Position numbers and translations under genes: made by a program. DNA of 47,613 nucleotides from Neelides folsomi (taxonomy: Eukaryota > Arthropoda > Collembola > Neelipleona > Neelidae): NCBI GenBank assembly GCA_034687125.1, contig JAQGBZ010000440.1:1-47613 (forward strand), given 5' to 3'. The notes below the pieces were generated by a model, which did no database searches, had not been told where the DNA came from, and worked only from the letters and a program-made list of their open reading frames with translations. Below are positions 35,404 to 44,510 of this stretch, one piece after another. Every line of letters starts with the position of its first letter. Position 1 is the first letter of the stretch.

Positions 35404-35981
35404 ATGCCACATTTGAGTTGTAAACTTTGTAATAAAAGAGTTAAATCTAATTGTAAAAAGAAGTACATTAATAATTCCAATAAAGAAGCTACATTTTAAT
35501 AAGGTGAGTTGAGTGAGTTAAAAATTAAGTTGGGAGATGTGATTGCTTGTGACGCTTGTGAAGCATTCCTGAAAAAGGTGAAAACGAGAGAAAATGGAAT
35601 GTACGTGAAAAAACACGAGAGGTAATTATCTAATGGTTAATATTATTTAAATCAATGTACCTAATTATTATATATAAATATAATTAATAAAACAATAATT
35701 TAATGTGTGTTATCTTATCTTTTTGATTTAGACAATCACCGTCAAAAAGACGAAATCTCAAAGGCACAAAAAATGCACAAGAACAAAATCAACAAGAAAT
35801 ACAAAGGTTTACCTTATTACTTATTTAATTAAAATACATTATATTTATAATTATATCAATGAATTCATTTTAATATTACAACTTTGATTATTATAATTAA
35901 TTTTCTTGTATAATTAAAGAATTGAGAATGTTCAAGACGACTCAAAATGCAGAAGGACTAATCCGAAAACTCCTGGATCAG
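35404..35981 (+). pseudogene. Broken multi-exon gene for a small Cys/Lys-rich protein
   Basis: Three exon-like pieces with matching phases: 35404-35621, 35732-35806 and 35920-35981. The first starts MPHLSCKLCNKRVKSNCKKK, has two adjacent in-frame stops (TAA TAA at about 35497-35502), and then reads on through LGDVIACDACEAFLKK. The paired C-x2-C motifs look zinc-binding. The later pieces are rich in Lys, Arg, Gln and Asn. A strong donor-like AAGGTGAGT follows the stops, so an alternative splice could avoid reading them only if an acceptor exists nearby. The family is not recognised; a transposon-linked protein is plausible. The end of a BEL/Pao retrotransposon follows directly. Confidence 0.35.
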
Positions 35982-36253
35982 GTACGTGTTATAATAAACA
36001 ATAAAATGAAGAACTTAACTTTAAATTATTACAATGACATTTATAAATAAATGAGGAATTCGGTTCACAAGTCCCGATACTGGGTAGTCAAAGATCAAAT
36101 CCTTGTTTAAAGAGATGCATGTTCTAAAATCAAAGCTTATTATTTAAATAGATATTAAATACTTTTGTAAAAAATGAATTATATAGTATTAAATATTTAA
36201 AATTGTATTAATAAATACTGAATATTTTTTGTTTTAGGTCATCTATGCGATAG

Positions 36254-36463
36254 AAAACAACTGAGGAACCGAAGGTTGGTGACATTGTCCTCCTGCTCGG
36301 CCCTGACTCTCCTCGCAGCACATGGCCCAAAGGGATCGTAGAGAAGACTTTCCCAGGACCCGACGGACGTGTGAGGGCTGCCGAAGTGAAGACTTTGATG
36401 GGGAGCTACGTTAGGCCCGTTTCCAGGATCTGCGTCCTGGACGTCGGAGCTCTACAAAAGTGA
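36254..36463 (+). pseudogene. BEL/Pao retrotransposon pol C-terminal fragment
   Basis: The frame EPKVGDIVLLLGPDSPRSTW and onward (GIVEKTFPGPDGRVRAAEVK, then SYVRPVSRICVLDV) matches the short domain at the extreme C-terminus of BEL/Pao Pol polyproteins, just after the integrase. A stop (TAG, 36251-36253) lies immediately upstream, so only this end survives. GC content is strikingly higher than the neighbourhood. It is followed by a polypurine-like ggggggtagaa tract. Confidence 0.85.
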
Positions 36464-36511
36464 CAATTGTGGTTTATGTTCCCATTCTCGGGACCATAAA
36501 CGGGGGGTAGA

Positions 36512-37140
36512 AATGTGTCAATGTGTTTAATGTGTAAATTTATGTGCCCTAGGAATTAATAATGCAAGTTTATACTTGTTATTAATTGTTATTTTTATTT
36601 ATTCCATTATTATCTTTTGTTCAAAACGGACGTTTCTAAATTCTCTATGTCCGAATAAAACCATTTTCTCGTTTTCCCCGAGTTGACCTTTGTGACCTTC
36701 TCATTTTCACCCTCCATTTTTACCTTTTGGAATTGAACGTGAACTTGGGAAAACCAGCCGAACATTAGCCGAAACACACGGGTCATTACAATTAGTGAAA
36801 AAGGACTGCCAGAACAATATAGAAAATAGGTTATAAATATCGGTGGAAAAAGAAGAATTAGTCCTTGGTTTTTAGCTATGCATACTCTTTTCCTCTCTCA
36901 CACCCGGTTCGCTCCTTTATTCAAGTGTCTCCGAAATTATTAAGTAAATTATCTTTGAAATTTTCATATTATTATTTGCTCCCAGCTCACACTCTTTACA
37001 CAAGGCTTTGATAAGGAAGTTTCGGTCCTCTCGGGCTTCCCTCGTACATTTGGAAATGTGTCGAGATTTGGTAAACTGATACTTGTATGTATTAAAGTAA
37101 ATATTTAGTGACATTGTGAATATTTGGAGTTAAAGTGATG
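36512..37140 (+). mobile_element. Probable 3' LTR of the BEL/Pao element (right end uncertain)
   Basis: Directly after the polypurine-like tract (about 36499-36510) the sequence begins TGTGTCAATGTG, as an LTR would. It contains AATAAA (about 36655) and a TATA-like ttataaatat (about 36831) before a pyrimidine-rich stretch. I could not find a second copy or a clear CA end, so the right boundary is a guess. Confidence 0.45.
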
Positions 37141-37267
37141 TTTAATAATTGGAACAATAAAAAACTCAAAATGAAGTCACACATGGATAAAACTAGTGTG
37201 CTGTTATTTAAGACTAAACTAGAGGAGCTTTGTTCTTATAGTTATAGTATTTATTGGATAATAATAT

Positions 37268-37372
37268 GATATTTTTATAAATAGATATATATTATACATA
37301 GGTAAATGTAATATGTTACTAATGATAAGTAAGTATTAGTAAAAGCATAAACATATTATGTACAAGTACATC
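37268..37372. repeat. Truncated second copy of the 17326 element end
   Basis: About 105 bp nearly identical to 17326-17430, starting at the same TGATATTTTTATA. The match stops after tgtacaagta. It shows that the insertion at 17326 belongs to a repeated family. Just downstream, cgg(c/t)(c/t)aacttg occurs three times (about 37418-37496). Confidence 0.85.
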
Positions 37373-37487
37373 TTAAATTGTAAAAAATATGGAATATGTG
37401 ACGATTTTGTAAGTATTCGGCCAACTTGGAGATCTTCTGTGTTACCCTTGTTTTTGCTGTTCGGCTAACTTGTACCTCGGCTTTCGG

Positions 37488-38237
37488 CTAACTTGGAGAT
37501 GCCTTAGAAGGCTTTAATTGGACAGCAACAAATTGCTTTCGAAAATCAATTAATATCATTAAATATCCACAAGACTTAAGGGAAATATTCCCAATTTCAT
37601 TTGCCTTCTTTCTAACTAACCTTACAAACTCGTCAATGTAAATCTCAATGGAGTCGCAAATGATTCGAGTCGTCTGTGTGCGACCAAAATCCGTATGCAT
37701 TAACGGATCCAGAGCAACAACTCTCCAAGAGTGGATTAACGATCCAGGGAAGAATTTAATCCGATTGTTCATTTCTTCAATGCCAATTTCTCCTGTCAAG
37801 TTCAAATCCAATTTCGCGAATTTTAAACACTGAAAAATTTGATAAAAACCTAAAAAAATCAACAAATAATTTAATCGAATAATTTATAAAAATGAAAGAG
37901 TTAAAAATCAAAATAAAATAATTCATAACATTAAAGTTAGATCTGAAATAATAAAAAATTAAAAAGTATACTTACTGTTGTGCCAACAATTGCGATGAAA
38001 AACAGGTTCGATGAAATCAAAATACTCCTCGAAAATGTACACGAATCAATGTAAATTTGGTTTATTTTGATGAACCCAGAGAACCAGGTTTTTACATGCC
38101 ATGAACAAAGCAAAGTGAACCAATCCATTTGTTTCATGAATCTTCTTTTTCATTTTCTCAATAGCCGCAATTATTTTTATTAAGAAGTCTGGGCTGAAGT
38201 AAAGCAGCGGGTGGGATTTTTCAGAACCTGACTTCAA
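37488..38237 (-). pseudogene. Unrecognised broken gene, at least two exons
   Basis: Exon-like 38237-37977 encodes a helical stretch (IIAAIEKMKKKIHETNG, ALFMACKNLVLWVHQ), then a TGA. The same frame goes on sensibly (IFEEYFDFIEPVFHRNC), while the frame that fits the next exon differs. It ends at a GTAAGT donor. The second exon follows an AG near 37833, in frame with CLKFAKLDLNLTGEIGIEEM, and runs through SWRVVALDPLMHTDFGRTQT and DSIEIYIDEFVRLVRKK. GC content is higher than in the flanks. I do not recognise the family; possibilities include a mobile-element or viral-derived protein, but no motif supports either. Confidence 0.35.
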
Positions 38238-38329
38238 TACTTTTAACTCTTAATATCCTATCTTCGGGTGGATCCCCGTGTTATTTCATAGGGAGATCAG
38301 AAATTAGTCTGCAATAGAAAATAAGTCTC

Positions 38330-38391
38330 AAGATGTGTTTCGGAGTGCTTTAACCTCATCAGGAGGGGAGCTTCACCCCTCGACACATCTT
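38330..38391 (-). ncRNA. Hammerhead-ribozyme-like motif
   Basis: On the minus strand the order is: stem III 5' strand AAGATGTG, T, cleavage-site C (complement of 38382), stem I GAGGGG / CCCCTC with a 7-base loop, core CTGATGA (38362-38356), a 14-base stem II region starting GG and ending CC, core GAAA (38341-38338), and stem III 3' strand CACATCTT. All invariant core bases of the hammerhead fold are present. Stem III has 9 bp including the U-A next to the core, and stem I has 6 bp. Stem II is weak, with only two obvious GC pairs. As laid out, stem III is the open one. Hammerheads are known in Penelope-like elements and retrozymes of animals. It lies 40-100 bases 3' of the Merlin transposase stop. 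Confidence 0.6.
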
Positions 38392-38432
38392 CTATGGTCT
38401 TCTAGAAGATGTGCCCGCCTTTATAAAGGCCA

Positions 38433-39436
38433 TTATTGACCTCTTTGAGGTCCCGGGTAAACCTCGGCTATATGGCCAAGGAAAATCTTCAACTTGACAC
38501 CGAGCTTCCTTCGCTCGGCATCAGCTAAGACCTGCAAATACTGCCGTAGGTATAAATATTCCCCTATATAACCGTACATGTGGTTTTCATCACCAAAACC
38601 CTTGAACTTCATCAAACGCCATTGACCTTCTTGGTTGTTGGTGTGAATGTCACGGTTATTTGGGTCAACGAAATTGAGGGAATGATTGACCATAAATGCC
38701 TGGTACTCTAAATCGCGCGTAATACCTAAATAAACGCGAGCAGAATCCGAAATGATTATTGTTCCGGGAGCAATCTTTTCGGTGATTATAGGATACAGGG
38801 TACCTGCAGTTCTATCTGGGACCAACCTAATGAAACTCTCTTTAGTTTCTCTGCAGATACCCCCAAAAACCCACACATCTTCATTTGCAAGTACACGACC
38901 TCTCATATACTTGCGCCTGAAAAGGTGAGATTCGTGTATCTCAACATGAAGTCCATTTCCCCCAATGACTATATTTTCATTATTTAATATGGTCAAACTA
39001 CCTCCCGACAGTAATTGTACCAGTCAATGGCAGTTGCTTTCGCAACTCCAACATAACCAGCAGAGTCAGTGACATGGGTATTAAAAAACCAATAAACAGT
39101 GAGCTCCAAGACTTGTTGGATACGAATTTTGATAGTTCCACCAAACCAAGTACCTACAAAAATTGAAATTTTGGAACACTTTGGTGTGTTAACTATCTCT
39201 TTACATACCCATTAATAGCCTTGGTTCTCACTGTTTATTCTGTCAGCCCTCCGAATCGTTTTTTTTCGCCTTCCACACTGGTCACACAAAGGTCTGGGGT
39301 TGAATTTGATTACTCCAGTGTGTAAGGCGAAATCAAACGCTGATGTCGAATCCGAAACAAGTCTCCCGAAATCCATTGGACCAAAACCATCCTTGTTGAA
39401 GAATTCTTCAACTTCAAATGGGGTTAAATTTGGCAT
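38433..39436 (-). pseudogene. Merlin (IS1016/IS1595-like) transposase, inactivated
   Basis: The minus-strand reading starts MPNLTPFEVEEFFNKDGFGP, has a C-x2-C pair (LCDQCGRR), then GTWFGGTIKIRIQQVLELTV, VEIHESHLFRRKYMRGR, VWVFGGICRETKESF, VPDRTAGTLYPII, IISDSARVYLGI, VNHSLNFVDPNN, HTNNQEGQWRLMK and GEYLYLRQYL, ending at 38433. These match the DDE domain of the IS1595/Merlin group in order. Three defects are visible: a TAA in NQGY*WVC (about 39210), a one-base frameshift near 38999, and His in place of the first catalytic Asp (EIHES for EIDES). The second Asp (SDSARVY) and the last acidic residue (NNQEGQW) remain. Terminal repeats were not found. Confidence 0.85.
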
Positions 39437-39912
39437 TTTGGATTAAAGGAGTTAACTTCAAATGGGCTTTAAAGGGGAAGCACCGGGGAAGTTTCAAGCA
39501 CCTAATTGAGCACCGGGGAACAGGGTAAGTGTCAAGCAGCTAGGTGAGCACTAAAGAAAATGTCAAGCACCGGGGAGTGTCAAGCACCTAGGTGAGCACC
39601 GGGGAAAATGTCAAGCACTGAGGAAATGTCAAGCACCAAGGTAAGCACGGGGTGTGTGTCAAGCACAAAAGGGAAAACCGAAGCGCACCGGGATAAAAGA
39701 AAGGTAGATTTAAAAAAATCCGAAATGCAAAACTTTTACGAGAGCGAGAAGGAGGTAGGAAAAGTTTCTCCATCGCTGATTGATTCAGCACTTATGATAA
39801 TGATTTCAAATGTTTCTGGATCAATATGTGGACGTGTGTTGGGCTTACAACTGTTTTTAAAACAATTCCTTTTCCGCCACGTTCAGCTTTATTATGGCGA
39901 ATCTAAATAATA
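39437..39912. repeat. Degenerate tcaagcacc minisatellite and adjoining unknown coding-like piece
   Basis: From 39470 to about 39665, about ten units of the type tcaagcacc.aggtgagcaccgggga recur with variable spacing. From about 39912 to 39750 a minus-strand frame (IRHNKAERGGKGIVLKTVVS), ending in a stop, looks coding and is preceded by an AG acceptor, but a frame change is needed to continue (IDPETFEIII). I do not recognise it. Confidence 0.5.
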
Positions 39913-40111
39913 ATAATTTAATTAAACAATCGGAATTGCCATTCTTATATTTAGTAAATAATTAAATATTGTTATTAAATTATTAAATTGAATTAAAAGA
40001 TTGAATTAAGGTAAAAATATATTTAATTTTACAGTTTAATAAAATTGTTTTTTCACCTTGTATCAAATGTAATCCGATGATTGCAATATAAACAATTTGT
40101 GCATAAAATTG

Positions 40112-41333
40112 TCAATCAAGTAAAAATTCTCTATCCTCAACAATTGGTATGGCACATCGACTGAACAAGAATTTTTTCAAAACCATCAAACTCTTTTGAT
40201 CGATGCAAAATCGTTCTGGCCCATATTCCAAGTTGAGAAATTGAATATATTTTTCTTTCTTTGTTCCTTTGGGAATCAAGAGACGAAGATGACCAATCGC
40301 CATGTAGAGCTGTTGAGGAATCCAATCGACAACTTCTCTGTAATTGATTTTATTCTTCACGATAATTTTGCACTCTTCTTCGTGCAGTTTCTACAATTCT
40401 AAAGAAAACATATTTTAAAATTATTCAAGATATGTGAAATTATTAAAATAAAACAATTTAATTTAAATATTTATTATATTTATTTACCATTTCACAATTA
40501 CTTCCGCAAACAGGCCAAGTGCATTTGGTGCATCGATTGTAATCCACATTTGGCGGATTAGAACTTGGCACGAGAAGTTTGCAACATCCGAGACATGGCC
40601 GCTTGGGTTTATGTATTTGAGTTCCAAATTTCCTGGAGATTGGAATCGCTCGTGGAGCGTCGATATATTCAGATTGGCAAATGGAATCCCGTGGAAAAAC
40701 AATAAGAGGCTTCCTTTTAAAAATTTCTGTCAGCTCATTCAATGGCATCTTTGAGATGTACAAATGACCGAAATCTTCACTGTCTTCAATTCTGAATAAT
40801 TTTGAACATTCGTACTTGTGAACTTTCCAATCCTTCTTTTGATGTTCAGGTGAACAATAAAATTTGCAACTGTCGCAAGCTCCACACTTCTTTTTTGTTT
40901 TCACATTGCAGATTCCACATTCTCCTTCAATTTCCATTTTACACTTATTGGAGATTTCTCAGTTTGGCAAAGAATTCCAAAATTCCAACTCGGATCGCAA
41001 TCTAATCAAAACCAAATAGAATAAATTAAGTTGGCAGGATTTAAAATGAGTTTAAATTATAAAAGTTAAATTTATGCATTACATATAAGTGTATAATACA
41101 TAAATGCGTTTTAATATATTTTAAAAGTTTGGAATCTTAATTTCTTAATTAATGTAATTACAAACAGATTTACCTCTTATTTTTTCTCGGACTTGCAACA
41201 CATTGAGTCTTGACGGATTCCTTGGTGAGGTTTGAGGCCTTGCGTTGTGGGAATTAGAAACCCTCCATAAAATATTCCATCTTTATCATTTTAATCCTCT
41301 GCTTGTGTTTGGTCTGAAGCTTTGTAGAAACCA
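40112..41333 (-). CDS. SmydA-like MYND zinc-finger protein, truncated before the SET core
   Basis: A 5' UTR exon (about 41333-41174, GTAAAT donor) is spliced to 41001. Coding runs 40937-40488 and 40390-40112, 242 residues. The MYND finger (ECGICNVKTKKKCGACDSC, YCSPEHQKKDWKVHKYEC) is at residues 6-45. After the start of the SET region come CLGCC and CTKCTWPVCGSNC at the exon end, completed by HEEEC in exon 2, then AIGHLRLLIPKGTKKEKYIQ, which aligns with the conserved LRCLLL block of arthropod SmydA proteins. The stop at 40114-40112 falls before the catalytic SET core (NHSC-type motif), which is not present downstream in the window. Normal family members are about 450-600 residues, so this is either a truncated gene or its later exons are missing. 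Lysine methyltransferase activity is not expected. Confidence 0.72.
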
Positions 41334-42614
41334 TTATTATTAGTTTATTGTTTATAGTGAATTTATTTATACATGAATTATACAAAATATTTATAGTTTT
41401 ATTGTTCTTGTTTTCCAAGACGTTCGACATGTCGGCTTTATTCCTTTTGTACTACTTGTGAGAATTGTGTATATTGATAGGAACTTGAGCTTTCTTAACA
41501 CATTTACATTTTATATGCTAAGCTTTGCGAATTCATGTACACATCCATGTTGAATGTTGTACGTTTTTATTGTCTAAATATTCAACATATCAAATGCAAT
41601 TTAATAAGATTAACAACCAATAATAAGAACATTATTATTAATTTATCGGAAAATAATAATACCTACGTAGTCTATTTGAACAAGATCATTTATGAATGAT
41701 GAATGAATGAAACATAAATTTTACATATGATAGCATTAATTAATTTCTTTCCCATGAAAATTGAGTAAGCAGAATGATAACATAAACTATTGTATTAATG
41801 ACATGATGACTTCTGTTTTACTGGGCTTACAACATCATTTCAAAAGTGTTCATAAACTCTTATAAAGGCTAAAAATGTGGCTTGGTATACATATCCAGTA
41901 TTCTCCGCTGTGTCGTGCATCAAAAACCAATGTATAATAATAATAATAATTAATAATATATTGTAAATATATGTTTATTCACCCCGTGGTAAAATAAGAT
42001 AAGATAAGACCAATGTTATAACTGCACTTCATTTGCGCAAACTACTTGCTTATTAATTAAACATAAAAATGTATGTAGGTATATGTTTTATGTCACGTTA
42101 TTTATAAATGGATATTATAACAATTTCCTGTTAAAAGATAATTTAAATTCGCCAGTATAAATTAATGACTCATTGTCTCATTGTCATTAATGGTGTTGAA
42201 CCCATCATGATAAATAAAAATTGTTTTAAGTGTTTTAGGCAATTATTATTTGTAAATTTGTCATAACGGTAAATATTCTAAATATGTAAATATGTCATAA
42301 CGGTCATAACAGTAAATATTGTATAGAACATCGCTGATATTTCAAATACAAATATTACACCATTATACCAAATATTTAATTTCATTTAAAAGTAATAGTG
42401 TAAACTCTTATCTAAAAACGTAATTAAAATTGGAAATTAAAGGTTTAAAGTTGGGCCAATTTTCCTCATTTTAAAATTTTTCTCAGGAAGTGCAGAACTG
42501 AATCTGAATAATTTAAATTTATATAAAAGTATTATAATAAAAATTAAAAAAAAACGTTATTCAATCATCCAAAGTAAAATTTGAAATCTCATTATTAAAA
42601 TTGAAGTAATTCTA
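41334..42614. other. Intergenic
   Basis: Nothing recognisable was seen on either strand. The sequence is AT-rich, with short direct repeats such as cataacggtaaatatt at about 42263 and 42297. Confidence 0.5.
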
Positions 42615-43267
42615 ATGGGTGAGAATTATCAATATTATAATATTAATAATATATACCAATGGTAATGGTATGGTGATTGTAATTAAATAAAAATGTTATT
42701 TGATTATCGTTTGCATAGTTACTTAAAAATATTATTAAACTTAATATAGCGTCAAATAGAAGTTCACAATTTGAAGCCGAGAATAATTTAAAATTCCAAG
42801 ATGCCCATTATATAGCTGAAGAGCAGAGACCTAACGAAGAAACAAATGTGGTGACTGAGGAAATAAAATCATCTGCTCTAATTTTTGAAGTAATTCCAAT
42901 TGATGAAACCCCAAAGACAGAAGAATCTTCTTCCTGTTGCTGTGGGCCATTTAAATTTTGGTTCTGTCAATGTTGCAATTGCAATGATGAAAATGGAGAA
43001 AAGGAAAAATTTAAAGGAAGGCAAAAGTTAAATAAAAAACCAAAAAAATATTCGAGGAACTATGAAGTGGGCTCTGACGGAGCAGGATATGGCGGAAGTG
43101 TTTATTATGACGGAAGTGGCTATGATGGTTCAGGTAGTGGAGGTGGTGGAGATTGTGGTGGTGGTGGTGGCGATTGTGGTGGTGGTAGTGGCGATTGTGG
43201 TGGTGGTGGTGGCGATTGTGGTGGTGGTGGTGGCGATTGTGGTGGTGGTGGTGGTGGCGGCGATTGA
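42615..43267 (+). CDS. Small acidic, Cys-rich protein with DCGGGGG repeat tail
   Basis: Open from an AG at 42748-42749 to the stop at 43265-43267. The frame has no ATG before the Cys cluster, so the start is probably an upstream mini-exon, ATGG at 42615-42618, followed by a strong GTGAGA donor; the phases agree (M-A-S-N-R). The protein is acidic at first, then has a Cys cluster (SSSCCCGPFKFWFCQCCNCN), a Lys-rich stretch, Tyr/Gly repeats, and a tail of five DCGGG(G/S)G units. No signal peptide is visible. The Cys cluster may be lipid-modified. No family is recognised; this is a low-complexity Gly-rich protein of unknown role. Confidence 0.6.
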
Positions 43268-44510
43268 AGCTGTTGAATTGTTGCTTTGTTCATCGAATGC
43301 ACATTCAATTTACAAAGAATAGATGAAATATAATTATTATTATATTATTTTATTATTATTGAAAAAATAGTCTTTTGAGTAAATTGTCAGTATTTAGATT
43401 TTGAAGTCTAAACTACATTTTTATGCGTTAATTTATTAAATAATTTGAATATGTTTAATGATGTTCGATGTTCGATGAGCTTTGAATTTGAATTGTTTAA
43501 CCCAAGACATATTTAAGTACAAATTATATAAAATATAAAATGGGTTATAATTTATAGTTTACCAATATAGGATAATTAAATAGTGATAAAATTTAATAAA
43601 TTCGCATATTATATTAAAAATAATGTAAATATAATTATTAATATTAATTACCATTAAAAATCTTAATTGAAGATTTGATAACTTCATCTAATAAATCATT
43701 TCATTCACGTATTAACCGTATAAATTTCATAAAACTAAAACTATTCATATTGTACATCTTTGTACGTATTAATTTTTATTGGTTTATTATGCAATAAGCA
43801 TTAGCATAGCATTAGCATTATGTATGTACTCGTACTGTTGAACTATTACGTATGTATGGTACAATGTACAGAAACCTCATTGTTATTATTAGTTTTTATG
43901 ACATTGTTGTTGAAGCATTCGAGCAACCAAATGCTTAAATGTAACTTTTTATATGATTTTTTTGCAATAAAGATTAGCGTAAGCATTTCTCCAGCATAGT
44001 ACTTTACTTCGTACAAGATAAATACTTCCACTATTATAAGTTTTATAAGTAGTTATTGTACCTAATAACAATAAATATTAGCTTTAAATACTAGAGTTAA
44101 TACAAAAATTATATTACCATATATTATTAAATGTAATATAAGTAATAATGCTTCAAGGAAAGATGACTATGCATTCTGTTGAGTACTTACTTATGAGGAT
44201 TTTTTGCTCAATGACTCAATGCCATTATTAGCGAAACATGTTAATCAGCTGAAGCTGAATCAAGACTTCACGAATCCAATCTTTTAAATCTAAAAAGTTC
44301 GAATTTTCTGCATTTCGTTTTAAATATTAATAATATTTTTAACTGCGTTATTTTCAATGTGAATAAATTTATACAACCAGTTTTTATATGGATCCGATAT
44401 TAAATAATTTAATCTTAAAAATTGATAGCGAATAAAATAAAGATATTTGAGGAAAACCATTTTAAAAACAAAATTCAAAATATTGTATTATTCATAGGAT
44501 ATAATTTCAA
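43268..44510. other. Intergenic
   Basis: No gene is seen. It has a short direct repeat, agcattagcat, near 43800, and otherwise AT-rich sequence. It must contain the promoter of the F-box/LRR-like gene, but no distinct site stands out. Confidence 0.5.

Noticed and set aside
42848..42850. GTG as start codon of the Gly-rich protein
   Set aside because: The frame is open further upstream to an AG acceptor at 42748-42749, and GTG starts are not expected in animal nuclear genes.
43062..43322. Val-rich plus-strand and Pro-rich minus-strand reading frames over the Gly-rich tail
   Set aside because: They are alternative readings of the ggtggtggt repeat and have no support of their own.
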